DNA of 64,000 bases. Origin: Sophora flavescens (lineage: Eukaryota; Streptophyta; Magnoliopsida; Fabales; Fabaceae). A program made the position numbers and the translations under genes. Below, piece by piece: positions 10,618 through 22,981 of this stretch (its first letter is position 1; each line of letters begins with the position of its first letter). The notes beneath the pieces were generated by a model. That model saw only the letters and a program-made list of their open reading frames with translations, was not told the DNA's origin and made no database searches. The stretch lies in the NCBI GenBank assembly GCA_030762895.1, contig CM061070.1:48220831-48284830 (forward strand), read 5' to 3'.

Positions 10618-11779
10618 AGGATATGCCACGTCAGTGGACGAGCTAAATGAAAGATTAAATAGGCTTAGTCTTACATATAAATGAGTGGACGGAGATTTTT
10701 AGTATACGAGTTTTTATCTCCAATATGTTCTTCTAAGGAGAATAAATACAATCCGGTCCACATGAATTTGTTATTTATTCCTAAAGAATTTTGGTTATTC
10801 TCATTTGTTTTATATATTTAAATGCTTTGTTTCCTTGCGAGAAAATTATAGTACCATCGAGGAAATACAAAAAGCAACACAGTACAATGGGAAATGCAAA
10901 ACGATCTGTACGATAGCACCTTTACTACTGGAAAAAACTGGATGGTACACAAAGCAGGAAATAAAGTTTTCAAGGCACAATTGCTCAGATCAATGACCCT
11001 CCATTTCATGCAAATGTGATAACCAAGAGTACATTTTACAATGGACACGATCAAGCTATCAGTCACAACGGATATTATGCATTTAATGTTATCTCTAAAC
11101 AGGAATATTCAAAGTAACCATTGAAGAATTTCACGAAGAAGAAGGTCACTACAAATAGAAGACCTCAATCTCTAAAGATAGGAACACAGAGATAGAAAAT
11201 ACCTTTTCTAGCCAAACTTTTTGCCAATCCAATATTTGCGAGAACAAGCTCTCATTACTTTCTTTTTTTCAAAAGCAAAAGTCGGTAATCTTTAGTTTGA
11301 ATATTGTGAAAATATTCAACTGATCTTAAACTTTCATATCCTCAATCATAGTGAGTTAAGAAAATCTTAAGTTAAAATCCCTTTTGTTAGAGTTAGAGCC
11401 TGAAGAGGCTTGGTAAGAAAGGAATACTTGTAGCCTGGAAAGGTGTTGAATACTTGGTTGTAATCTATTTGGAGAAATAGTGGATAAAACCTTCAAGTCG
11501 AAGGGACTGGATGTAGCTGTTGGTTGGAAGAGAGTGAACCAGGATAAAATCTCGTGTGTGAATCTTCTATCCTTAAACTCTTACAGCTTTATGTGTTTAT
11601 ACTGACTGTGGGGATTTGATATTGCTTTAGTTAAGTTTCTAAAAGATCATTTTCTGTGTGTTTGCTTCTGTATTAAATTTCTTGTGTGAGAAAATAGTTT
11701 TGAAAAGTTTGCTTTCTAAAAGTATTAACAAACACAATTCAACCCCCCCCCCCCCTTGTGTTTTCCTGTGTCAACTTCA
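10618..11779 (+). repeat. C1 5' LTR, left end missing
   Basis: Aligns with 50546-51718 from the phrase AGGATATGCCACGTCAGTGG onward. It ends ...CAACTTCA directly before the primer site. A run of 13 C lies at about 11743-11755; the 3' LTR has only 5 C at the matching place. Confidence 0.85.
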
Positions 11780-11780
11780 G

Positions 11781-11797
11781 TTGGTATCAGAGCTCAG
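11781..11797 (+). other. C1 primer-binding site, initiator-Met type
   Basis: TTGGTATCAGAGCTCAG directly follows the LTR end. It is the usual plant copia primer site. Confidence 0.9.
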
Positions 11798-11850
11798 CCT
11801 CGAAAGGGTTGAGCATCTAACAAGTGCTGAGGGGGTACGATCCAACAACC

Positions 11851-13410
11851 ATGGATGCAGAAGGACAAGCTATAAACAGACCTCCTCTCTTTGATGGTTC
11901 TGACTATGACTACTAGAAGAAGAGGATGATGGCGTTTTTGGATGCACAAAGTCTAGATATTTGGGAACTGATTGAAACTGGCTACACTGAGCCAAGAAAT
12001 GAAGATGGGGCTGTTGTTCCTAGAGCTCAATGGACTCCTGAGCATAAAAATCAACATCAACTAAATCTTAAATTAAAACATTATTTGATGTGTGCTATCA
12101 CCAGATCTGAACATGACAAGGTTCGCAGCTACAACACTGCAAAAGAAATATGGGATACTCTTGCCATCGCTCATGAGGGTTCATCACAAGTGAAGGAATA
12201 AAAAACAAGCATGCTAGTTCACCAGTATGAACTGTTTAAGATGGCTGATCATGAGACTATAGATCAGATGTTTGGGAGATTTCAGAGTATCACCAACAGT
12301 CTCAGATCACTTGGAAAAACTTATGAAAATAGAGGCCATGTAAGAAAGATTCTGAGAAGTCTCTCAAAGCAATAGAGACTCAAGGTGACTGCTATTCATG
12401 AAGCCAAAAATATGAACACTCTTTCTCTGGAAGAGATTCTTGGATCACTCAAAGTTCATGAACTTGAACTAAATGAAGAAGAAAGCTCCATAAAAAGAAA
12501 ATCTATTGACCTAAAGGCAAAGAAAGCAAGTTCATCAAAAGTCCTCAAAGCTGCTGAATCATCAGATGATACCGAACCTTCAGATAGTGATGAAGGGTCA
12601 TATGAGGATGAACTATTTTTCATCTCCATAAAGATTCAACATATGTGGAGAAAGAAATGTAGTTTCAGAAGGAAGCGGTTTAACATAAAGTTTTCCAATG
12701 AGAAGTTAGACTCCAAAGAAAAAGGTACACCCTTGTGTTTTGAATGCATGAAGCCTGGTCATTTCAAAGTTGATTGTCCTGAGCTGAAGGATAAAAAGAA
12801 ATTATTCAAAAAGAAGAAAGGCTTAATGGCTACATGGGATGATCTTGATTTGTCTTCATCAGATGAAGAAGATGAAGCTGAGGAAGAAGCAAACATTTGT
12901 CTCAGGGCTGACACATCATCAGAAAGTGGATACACTGATGCTGAGGTAATGGACTCTGACCCGTCCACTCTTCAAAATGCTTTTGATGAATTGTTGTATG
13001 AGTCGTCCATACTGTCTAGTGAGTATAGGAGCCTCAAGAAGAAATTTTCTAAACTGTCTAGAGAATATGATAGGGTCTGCATTGAAAAACAAAACCTTAA
13101 AGATTAAAATGACACACTGAAATCTGTGAATGTCAGTCTAGCTATCAAAATGGAGTGTGGGCCTGATTCCTCTTGTGAAGTTGCAAAATTGGAACAAGAT
13201 GTGACATATTTGACAGACACTCTGTCAAAGCTTGTAGGAGGCTCAGATAAGCTTAATCTCATTTTAAGGTACTCTTGATCACCACATGATAAATCTGGCA
13301 TTGGTTATGACAAAGAGAAGCATGAAGCATCTCATCAAAAGTCAGCACCAAATACACAGTATAGAGCTTCAAAAGCTCAAGCTAAACATGCTAAAACCAA
13401 GTCTGCCCCA
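11851..13410 (+). pseudogene. gag: C1 copia gag, N-terminal and central part
   Basis: Starts MDAEGQAINRPPLFDG. The copia gag core (AKEIWDTLAIAHEGSSQVKE) is followed by a Lys/Ser-rich linker and one zinc knuckle CFECMKPGHFKVDC (about 12738-12780), then an acidic segment and a predicted helical C-terminal part. In-frame stops interrupt it after DYDY (TAG where TGG is expected), after QVKE, and at the usual QW before the RPKVTAI-like segment (TAG for TGG); a TAA follows near 13107. The reading frame is cut at 13410 by the C2 LTR and picks up at 32812 with a second CCHC-like tail (GHTTSRC). Gag would package the element RNA. Confidence 0.85.
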
Positions 13411-14524
13411 TGTTAAGTCTCTAAAATGTCTGATGTGCATTTCCCTAAGTTTTGATAAGAACTAAAAATTGGTTAATGATTCAATTAACCATCATATTGG
13501 TTGCTAACCTGTCTATCTAGTGTGCATATTAAAACAGTAAGAATCATATGTATGCTCATATAGATGACTACCTGTCTAGATAAGTGAAAGTCAACCTGTC
13601 TGCAAACTAGGATTATTGTCTTCTTTCAAGAGACGTTTTCAACCTGTCTCTCCACGAGTTCCTACACTCGTCTGAGGTTACTCGTTGAAGAACCAAGGAC
13701 CTAACAAGCTTTTGTGAGCTATCCCATCAGAAAGAGACTCAAAGCCTTCTCTCCTACTTAGTCTCACGCTTATCAAGAAAAGTAAGAAGTTACTCTCTCT
13801 CTCTCAAGCAACCTCGGATATCAAAACCAAAGACCAGTTAAAGAATGCTCCCACATGCTTTATTCCCTAGTACCTATGGTCCTTTACACGAAAAAGGGAA
13901 TTGTACTCGGTAAAGTACAAAAAGCTCTCTGCACAACTCTGATATGGCTGTTTCACGATGCATAAAGCCATGATCCTTCAAGTTAAAGTACAACCAACGT
14001 TCCAATTGCATCAATGGTTGCCCAGAACGACTCTATTTCATTTAATGAAGTTCTGCTTGAAGCCAACATTTGAAGGAATGTCTCTAACGGATCTTAAATG
14101 CTTGAAGACTATAAATACAGAAGTCATTGAAGATGAAGACACATAGAATACATATAGCATTAAAGAGCCATTACTGAGACACCCCGATGTACCCCTTTGT
14201 GTCATTAGATTAAAACTTCAATATTTAATTACTTAATAGCATGCTTAACGTGAAAATATGTAATAATTAAAAACTTAAATTATAAAGTATACAAATTCAT
14301 ATAGAATGGCATATCACAATATAAGTATATTATGCATATTACAAAACACTGTTGAGGATATCCTATCAGTAGGATCCCTCACAGGCATATACTTAACAAA
14401 GTGTTAAACAACGGAAAACATATTAAAAAAATACGCCTCACGAGACGCACTGGCCATAACTAACTAAACCCTAATCACCATGGGTCACAGCTCGTCCTCC
14501 AACCTCCGGTTCGTAGGGAGTTCC

Positions 14525-14593
14525 TGTTGGTGTAAGCCCTAGAGACCAGTGTATTTCTTAGACTTACATTTGTATCTTGTTATTATATATATA

Positions 14594-14643
<50 letters not shown>

Positions 14644-15982
14644 TGTATATGATATGAGGCATTCCAGTTTATTGTGTTACTTGTTTAAACATAATAAAGT
14701 CCTTAGAATAGAAATTTCAGTTTAATAGAATATCAAGTATATGACTTGATCGTGAGACACTATTGAACAATGAAATCCTCTTCTTAAATATCCGTAGTAA
14801 AGTATTTTATTAATAAGGACAATAATAATACAATTGAGACTATTATGTGTGCAGACTGATGACCATATCTCACGGGTCATGGATATGAGATATCGAGTCG
14901 CCACATAGGTACACATTAGAGTAATGATGTACTGGATTGACCCACCATGAGAACACTACATGGAGCATTATGTGAGTGTCATAAGTAGTTCTCATAGTGA
15001 CAATGGTGTATGCAATCCTTCGACCTGAAATCGCTACGATCCCTACATAAGGAGTCGTGTGCTTTAATATCGTCAAACGTCATCTGTAATAGGATGATTA
15101 TAAAGACGGTCATTGGGCATACCACAAGCCATGCAGAGGGATGTGAGTGACCTAGATGGAATTTGTCCCTCCAACATAACAGGAGTAATATCTGTGGGCC
15201 CCTTGATAAAGTGAGACTGTAAAATGCATGGCCGTGCTGAAATGAGTCAATATGAGATATTGACCTCATTTGTTGTTAAGTCCACTCGGGTATCAGGGAA
15301 CATGATATTGAACCATACAAGGGTGACACATACTATGTCTTGTGTTCAATATAGATATATGGACAAATGGATAATAATGCACATGAATATTTGTCACAGA
15401 AAGGTTTCGTCAAATCACTGACTTTCTCACTACTTAGGTAGCAGTGATGTATTGCTAGATACCGCTCACTGTTTGTAATATTAAATGGGATTTAATATTA
15501 CTACTAACATTTTGGGAACCTATAGGGTCACACACATAAGAGCGGATTAAAAGAAGCATTAAAAGGAGAGTTGGACTTTTCTATTGAGCCTAGCGCATAG
15601 TACATGGGGCTTAGGTCAAACGTTGCTCACTAACTCACTTAAGGAGGTGCTACTATAAGTAGACCACTTAAGCTATTATGCCCACACGGTTTTCACCCTA
15701 GCCGCACATAGAGAGTGACAGTGAGCAGCAGGTCTCGGTTTTCGAAGCTAGCACTGTGAGATAGAGACGCTTCGGGTTCGTGACGTTGGACGTTGACGGA
15801 ATCTGCTCGTGTGGATACCTTAGAGACATCGTTCGTGCGGTGTTCGTGATAGACGATTTCAATCAATTGTCATCGCTTCAAGAGGTAAATCTTCTAACCA
15901 TGAATCATGACCATTCGCAAGGATCCTTCGATGGGAATTTTTTTCCGCTGCGTTATTTTGTTTTATACGCAAATTCCCTACA
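14525..15982. mobile_element. Solo copia-type LTR, fourth nesting level
   Basis: A 1,458-bp block starting TGTTGGTGTAAGCCCTA and ending TTCCCTACA, flanked by the duplication GTTCC at 14520-14524 and 15983-15987. Removing it restores sequence that aligns with the matching part of the LTRs at 58544 and 60223. TG...CA ends, 5-bp duplication and absence of coding indicate a solo LTR. The TGTTGG start suggests copia and the + strand, but no polypurine tract remains to prove orientation. ORFs inside are short and unconvincing. Confidence 0.85.
14582..14640. repeat. (TA)n microsatellite
   Basis: A nearly pure TA run of about 58 bp with one interruption, close to the left end of the solo copia LTR. 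Confidence 0.95.
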
Positions 15983-16437
15983 GTTCCATCCAAATCCTCC
16001 TGGTTATGCTCATCCATAGGGTCTTCTCGTACGATTCCACAAGGAGATAAAATACAACATACAAAAATATACAGGGGATAAGAAACAGTTCTATCATCAA
16101 AAAGCGGAAAAGAGTCATAGTAAATTATACAGTAATTGTCATAGACAATCAACACACATAACTAACGAATCATCCTCAAGTTAATATATATCATCTTCTA
16201 CCCTTACACTCAGGTAATCTAACACTTTATTTTAACGTAACCTCTCTAATCCTGCCACCATGTATTTACATTATCGTGGCCACTACGTACCACTCCTGTC
16301 ACCATCCCTCATTTACATCGGGGCATACCCTCATTCTCGTTAGGATGTTCCACCTAGTGCACACCTCCATTCCCGTTAAGGTGTTCCACCCCCATTCCCT
16401 AAGGTGGAAGTGGTCTCGCGAGAACTCTTGATTTTAC

Positions 16438-16665
16438 GTGTATTATATTATCAATACACGGTGTATTATATTACCAATACACAGAAGTGTTTTACGTATA
16501 TTACCAATACACCGTGTATTATATTACCAATACACAGAAGTGTTTTATGTGTATTATATTACCAATACACAGATGTCATTGCGTATTATATTACCAATAC
16601 ACTTTTGTCTTTGTGTATTATATTACAATACACTTTTGTCCTTGTGTATTATATTACCAATACAC
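16438..16665. repeat. Eight-copy hairpin array
   Basis: The unit is GTGTATT, an 8-base spacer ATATTACC, then AATACAC: a 22-bp inverted repeat with 7-bp arms. Copies are at about 16438, 16461, 16495 (left arm damaged), 16514, 16549, 16581, 16613 (one base short) and 16644. Spacers between copies vary from 1 to 13 bases. The matching place in the A and B LTRs (about 59409-59425 and 61120-61136) has one imperfect copy, so the array is a local expansion. ORFs across it encode only a repeated YYITNT-like string. Confidence 0.95.
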
Positions 16666-19611
16666 GGTTGTGGACAACAACACCTATACTTGAATCTCAC
16701 CAACCCGTTTTAACAACATCCAAGTGCCCTAACCTTCCATTCAAACTTGACACATATTCTATGCCATAACACCTCTTTAACATACATCATCTACGTTAGG
16801 CACTTCTAAAACATTATTATCCTCACACCCAAAACAATCGTCTCTTAGACAACATAATATCTTTGCTTAAAATTCACTAAGCACAATAACAAAAACCAGG
16901 TAGATCATGCATAACACAATATCAATCAAAATATTCCAATATCACCAACATAACACAAAATCAATTCAATAAAGGTAATAAAATCAAATCAACCATCAAC
17001 AATATAAAATCAACCTAATATCGATAAACCTACAACCCCCGAATCACCATTGGTTTTTCAGAAAAGGTTTCCAATGTGATTTTGGTCTTGTCGATTACTC
17101 GACTACTAGTAGGGTTTAGGTCGCCCTACACAATTATTATATAATCTACTACTTATCCATTCCGACGATAGGTTGGTTCTTTCCCCCACCCGGGTTATCA
17201 CCGAACTCCTGAACTCGAAGCTCGTCGTTGTCACACCAAAAAGTACTAACTCCACCTTCAACCAATCAACATAATAACCAATAAATCAAACAAACTCATA
17301 TATGTTCTGTTTAGGCTAGGTTTGGCCATTTAATTAAAATTAGAGTTAGGATTCTTTTCTCAACATAAGCATTTAGATACTTATCACTTAGGTTCTAGGT
17401 AACTTAAATAAATTGCTATAACTTGAAAATATGGAATAAAAATCATCCAACCACTTGGGATAGGTTTCGATCTTATATTATAAAATAGGCTAGAAATCTT
17501 TAAACTTTCCAATCTCTTAGACTTAGCATCCAAATGTATTAAGGAGCTCAAGTCCATGATCATATTGGAAAATGAAAACAAAACATCCTAGGTCCAAAAC
17601 AATCATAGGTTCGGCCATCATAGGATAAATAGGCTATAAATCTTTAAACTTTCCAATCTCTTAGACTTAGCATCCTTCTATATTAAGGAGCCTTAGTCCA
17701 TGATCATTTTGGGAAATGAAACTCAAACATCCTTGCTCTAAAACATTTAAGTTTCGGCCTACATAGGATAATGAGGAAAAATATTCTTTGTTTGATAACA
17801 ACTCTTAGGTTTAGAATCACAAGGTATTGAGAGTTTTAAATCCATGATCATACTTGGAAAGTTGAAACATAGTATCCTAGGCTTACTTATACATATTTTC
17901 TGCCATCATAGGAAAACAAGCTATCAAACCTTTCAAGATTTATATATTTAAGATCAAGGAATAGTTAGAAACTCAAACACATGATCATATTCCAAAAGTT
18001 GAAGCAAAAACCTCATAGGCCACATATGCTTAGCATTCGGCCTTCATAGGAAGAGATAGGTAGAGATTTTTGTTTTACACAACCTCTTAGTATGTGAAAA
18101 TATAAGTTAATCCAAGACTATAGAAAGTGGTTTCAACTCAAAAGGAGGTTTCTACCATTTTAGAGAGATTTTAGAAGTTTAAAACATATAAAGAACACAT
18201 AAAGCAAACTAAGAAATAAAAGATGAAACTTGCAAAAAGATTCATATGAGAGCATTACCCTTAGTATAAGGAAGAACTTTAATGAATAACTCAAGTGGAA
18301 AAGACTAATAAAAATGGAAGCTTTAAGTGTTTGAAAAAAAAGAAGAAATGGAAGAAGTTGAAGAAGTATGAAGATGGAGGAAGAAAATGAGAGAATGAAG
18401 ATGAGTGATGATTATATAGAGGAGGGAGAGGGGACCACGAAATTTTGGAGAGAGGATGAGCTTGGAGAGCAAGTTTTGTCTTTAAGACTTGTTTGGTTGA
18501 AGAGAAAAGAGAAAAATAGGTTTTAAAAATATAATATGATATAATTTGAAAAGTGTCATCGATGACCACTTTTTAGGATGTGGCTTAGGCCATCCCCCTA
18601 GTAAGTCACCTCACTCTTACATATCACCTCATCACTTTTGTGCTCCTACTCTGCTCCATTACGTATCCGGTTCAAGTTTCCAATCGTATTTCGCCCGGAA
18701 TAAATATTATATTTTATTTCCGAACTCGAATTTTTGAAAATTTCCAATATCAAACAAAACATCACAAAAACACCAACCGTTTCTTTTACGGTTCAAAATT
18801 ATGTTTTGTACTCAGTAAACTTGTACCGGCAGTGAAAACGCAGACCGGCTTTCGTCTGAATTTTCAACCGAAAATTTTATCGTAACCATCTACCATAAAG
18901 AAGACTATGAATATGATTTTGTTTTATTCAAAAACAATTTTTAACTCTCAGATTAAAATATAATTAATTATATTTTAACCGGTTGAACAGCATAATTAAA
19001 ATCAGGCTGTTACAATTACTCTGTGCATTAATTTCTTCATTCTTTCATTCTATATTCTTCAATAATTTGAAGTTATTACACAGACTTTCCTAAGATTTAC
19101 ATTTAAACCACTCTCTGAGTGTTAGTGAAAGATTTGTCTGTCTAAAGTTGTATTTATTACAAACCAAAATTTTCAAACAAATTTGAGTGAGCCTGAAGAG
19201 GCTAGGTGTGCTAAGAATACTTGTCTTGGAGCCTGAAGAGGCTAGGTGTGCAAACAATACTTAGAGTCTATAACCCGATCAGTTATAGTAGATAAAACTT
19301 GGTGCTGCCAAGGACTGGACGTAGCTCTTTGCTTTGAAGAGTGAACCATGATAAATAACTATGTCAATCTCTCTTTCCTTATAAACTCTTTAGTTGTTTG
19401 AGTTTTCTTATCCATTTATCAAGTGGTGTGTTTGCCTTAGTCGCTGTTAAAATTTCATCAAACAGGTCACTTGTCTGTCCTGTATCTTTCCACTCATCTG
19501 AACCAAGCTTTTGTATGAGAAAAGTTTTCAACTTTGTTTAAATTCTAATAAACACAATTCAACCCCCCTCCCCCCCCCCCCCCATTCCCGTGTTTATAGT
19601 TGTCTATTTCA

Positions 19612-19629
19612 GTTGGTATTAGAGCTCAG
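19612..19629 (+). other. C2 primer-binding site, initiator-Met type
   Basis: GTTGGTATTAGAGCTCAG follows the LTR end at 19611. One base differs from the standard TTGGTATCAGAGCTC. Confidence 0.85.
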
Positions 19630-19681
19630 TCTCTAGGTTGAGCATCTAACAGTGTGAGGTAAAAGGTCCTAAAGAATAGAC

Positions 19682-21250
19682 ATGACTGCTGGAGCTAGTT
19701 CAAGTGGAAGTCACCAGACTGAAGGAGTTTCCCTAACCAGACCTCCTTACTTCAATGGAGATAACTACAACTATTGGAAAGATAGATTTCAAAGGTTCAT
19801 TCTATCTACAGACTCTAATCTCTGGGATGTCATTACAGATGGGCCATTCATTCCCAAGAATGATGATGACACTAATAAGCCAAAAGCTCAGTGGAATACT
19901 GCAAAAAAGACAAAATGGGAGCTGAACCACAAAGCTAGATATAAAATCATTTGTGCTCTCAGTCCTTAGGAGTTTGAGAAGGTATGTGCTTGTGACTCTG
20001 CCAAAGAAATATGGGACACCTTAGCTGCCACACATGAAGGAACAACCAAAGTCAAAGAGTCAAAGATTGCCATACTTGTAAGAAAGTATGAACTGTTTGT
20101 GATGGAGGAAGGAGAATCTGTTGCTCAAATGACAGGAAGATTCCAAACTATAGTCAACAGTTTAAAATCTCTTGGCAAAGTCTACACCAATTATGAGAAG
20201 GTTGGAAAGATTCTGAGAATTCTACCTAAACAGTGGAGACCTTTGGTCACTGCTATCTCTCAAGCCAAGGATCTCACTACCTTGACTATGGATGAACTTC
20301 TTGGAACACTCACTGTTCATGAGCAAGAACTTGGAGATGAAGTTGCACCAAAGAAGGGCAAGTCAATTGCTTTGAAAGCTGATCAAAAGTCAGCAAAAGC
20401 TTCCAAGGCTCTAAAGGCAGACGAGTCATCCAGTGATGCTGACCTGTCTGAACACGAGGATTCTAAGAGTGATGAAAAATTGTCTCTCCTGACCAGGAAG
20501 ATAAAGCTTCTCGTGCCGAAAAAGAAGTTCAAGAGTGATAAGCCATTCAAAAGGTTCAATAAAGACAAGAACTTCAAAGAATCAACTTCAACAGATAAAA
20601 GTTCAATTATCAGCTATGAGTGCAAGAAGCCTGGTCATATCAAGGCTGAATGTCCTCAACTCAAGAAGGCCCATTTTAAGAAATTCTTCAAGAAGAAGAA
20701 GAAAGGAATGATGGCTACTTGGGAGGATCTGGAGTCAACATCTTCTGATGAAGAAACAGAGGAAGAAGCCAATCTCTGTTTGATGGCCAACACTGCCTCA
20801 GACTCAGATGATGAGGTACATCCTGACTATGAGGAGTTTCTAGAGGAATCCAAGTGCTTATCTAAGGCCTTCAAATCCCTCAAGAAAGAGTATGTAAAGC
20901 TCACCAGTGAGTATAAATAGAAACTCAAGAGTGTGAGAAGCTGGCTAAAGAGAACAGTGAGCTGAAGACTGAAAAGTCTAATGAAGCTAAGATCTCAAGT
21001 GAAACATCACCATCTGAAGAAGTTGAAAAACTTCAACAAAAAGTGGAAGAGCTCACTTCTAATATTGCCAAATTTTTTAATGGTAGAGATAATCTGACAA
21101 TGCTACTTGGCTGTCAGAGGCACTCTCTTAAAAAGAAGGTATTGGATATGTCCATCAGACACATCATAAAGTATCAACTAAAGCTTTTACAGTATCTGTT
21201 AAGTCAAATGTAACCAAGTCTACACACCTATCTGTAACTTCTGTGGAAAA
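19682..21250 (+). pseudogene. gag: C2 copia gag
   Basis: Starts MTAGASSSGSHQTEGVSLTR. It has the copia gag core (PPYFNGDNYNYWKDRF, AKEIWDTLAATHEGTTKVKE, ILPKQWRPLVTAI), a Lys/Ser linker, a zinc knuckle, then an acidic and helical C-terminal part. A TAG replaces an expected CAG at about 19967, and another stop falls near 20918; frames shift after that up to 21250. The zinc knuckle reads SYECKKPGHIKAEC, so its first Cys is now Ser. A second knuckle (CGKTGHNMSKC) is found near 21247-21275. Confidence 0.85.
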
Positions 21251-21365
21251 ACTGGACATAACATGTCTAAGTGTATCCATAAGAAGAGAAGGAAGTCTTC
21301 ACAGACTCCTAGAACTAACAGAAAAGGATCCAGAAAAATATGGGTACCTAAAGATCAAATAATTT

Positions 21366-22344
21366 TTGTTGCAGATATCCTCAACGGGACAAAGAAAACA
21401 CCATTACTGGTACCTGGACAGTGGTTGCTCGCGTCATATGACAGGAGAAAGGTCTATGTTCCAAGACCTCCAACTTAATAAAGGAGGACACGTTGCCTTT
21501 GGAGGGAATCAGAAAGGAAAAGTTATAGGAATTGGAACTATTGGTGGTAAACCCCCTCTTCCCTCTATATCTAATGTTCTTATGGTTAAAGGATTAAGAC
21601 ACAATTTGCTTAGCATAAGTCAATTATGTGATAGTGGATTTGATGTTTCCTTTACCAAGGATGTATGCATAGTGAAAGACTGTTGTGGTAAAACCCTCTT
21701 TTCAGCTAAAAGGCAACAAAATCTTTATAAGATTGAACTGTCTGATCTCTCAGATCAAAGTGTAACCTGTCTGATGTCTAAACAGGATGAGAGATGGTTA
21801 TGGCATAAGAAACTAGGACATGCTAGTATGAAACTAATTTCTAAATTAAAAAGGAATAACCTTGTGAGAAGATTTCCTGATATTAGCATTAAGAAAGATG
21901 TCTTGTGTGATGCATGTTAGAGAGGTAAATAGATAAAATAAGTTTCAAATCTAAAAACCAAGTATCAACCTCTAGACCTCTTTAGTTGTTACACATGGAT
22001 CTGTTTGGACCAGTTAGTGTTGCCAGTTGGCTGGAAGAAAATATGGATTTGTCATAGTTGATGACTATTCTAGATATACATGGGTACTCTTCTTAACCCA
22101 CAAGGATGCATCTTTTAAGGCTTTCTCAGTATTCTGCAAAAGAGTACAAAATGAGCAGGGTTTCTGTATTTCTACCCTTAGAAGTGATCATGGGGGAGAG
22201 TTTGAAAATGAGCAGTTTAGATAGTTCTGTAAGGAGAATGGAATCACTCACAATTTCTCTGCACCTAGAACTCCACAGCAAAATGGAGTGGTTGAGAGAA
22301 AGAACGCATCTCTGCAAGAGATGGCTAGATCTATGAGCATAACA
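21366..22344 (+). pseudogene. pol: C2 pol: protease, GAG-pre-integrase and integrase part
   Basis: The first frame (21366-21920) has the aspartic protease site YLDSGCSRHMTG near residue 15 and the HHCC zinc region (WHKKLGHAS ... LCDAC). A TAG follows LCDAC, where CQ is usual. The next frame (from about 22027) has the integrase core: VDDYSRYTW, then RSDHGGEFENEQF, a stop, and GVVERKN, which together supply the D,D,E residues. At about 22340, just after the segment LQEMARSM, the sequence jumps straight to the last part of RNase H. The rest of integrase and the whole reverse transcriptase, roughly 2 kb by comparison with C1, are deleted. Confidence 0.85.
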
Positions 22345-22587
22345 TATCTGTATGGTGTGATAATTCCAGTGCTATATGCTTAACTAAAAATCCAATTCAA
22401 CATTCTAAGGCTAAGCATATTGAAATCAAACATCATTTTATTAGGGATTATGTTCAGAAAGGCATCTTTGATATTAAGTTTGTTAAAACTGAAAATCAAT
22501 GGGCTGATATTTTCACCAAACCCTTAGCAGAAGAAAGGTTTTTATTTATTAGAGATAATATAAACATGCATTGCATTATTGAATGAC
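22345..22587 (+). pseudogene. C2 RNase H C-terminal fragment
   Basis: Reads ISVWCDNSSAICLTKNPIQH, then HIEIKHHFIRDYVQKG and ADIFTKPLAEERF, ending at TGA (22585-22587). This is the end of copia RNase H; it keeps the third catalytic Asp (CDN) but lacks the earlier ones. It joins the integrase fragment at about 22340. Confidence 0.9.
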
Positions 22588-22981
22588 ATGCCTGAATGTT
22601 AACCTGTTTGTGCCTTATCACCTGTCTATGCTTACATGTCTAACTCTGTTGAGTCACTATACGAGAACTCAATAGTTTTGTTGAAATGGTTATTAATTAA
22701 TTAATGTCATTCCCTTATCTGAAGCTAATCAAGTGCACGGTAGTTTTCATATCTCGAAACCATGTTTTCATTATGTCTTAAGTGGGCGCTGCGGTTCCCC
22801 ATACAAATCGTGGCGTTTTGAATTAAAAATGTTGTTTTTCTCTCTCCTACCTTTATGACAATAAAAGACAATAGATCAGAAAGGTTGAAACTTTACATTT
22901 TCAAAATAAAAAATCTCTTTGTCTTCTCATATTTCAAACCCTCTTCTCTCTCGAAACCCTAGAACCATTTTCTCTAAAAAA

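Larger units (their letters stand above)
14175..19014 (-). mobile_element. Solo Tekay-type gypsy LTR in C2 5' LTR
   Basis: Begins TGAGACACCCCG and ends CTGTTACA, flanked by the duplication ATTAC at 14170-14174 and 19015-19019. There is no internal region, primer site or pol, so it is a solo LTR left by LTR-LTR recombination. It matches the LTRs of elements A and B on the same strand; its length without the nested insert is about 3.37 kb against 3.5 kb for B. A TATA-like site in element orientation lies near 18409-18420. It carries the hairpin array at 16438-16665 and a nested solo copia LTR at 14525-15982. Confidence 0.9.
13411..19611 (+). repeat. C2 5' LTR, interrupted at 14175-19014
   Basis: Pieces 13411-14174 and 19015-19611 match the uninterrupted 3' LTR at 31494-32807. 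The gap is an inserted solo gypsy LTR. Compared with the 3' copy, the right piece has about 45 extra bases near 19030-19070. A C-rich tract (C6 T C14) lies at about 19563-19583. Confidence 0.9.

Noticed and set aside
11781..11797. tRNA-like sequences at primer sites
   Set aside because: Only the 11-18 bases complementary to tRNA 3' ends are present; there is no tRNA gene.
16404..16769. Three overlapping ORFs encoding repeated YYITNT strings
   Set aside because: They only read the hairpin array in three frames; no start context, domain or conservation in sister LTRs.
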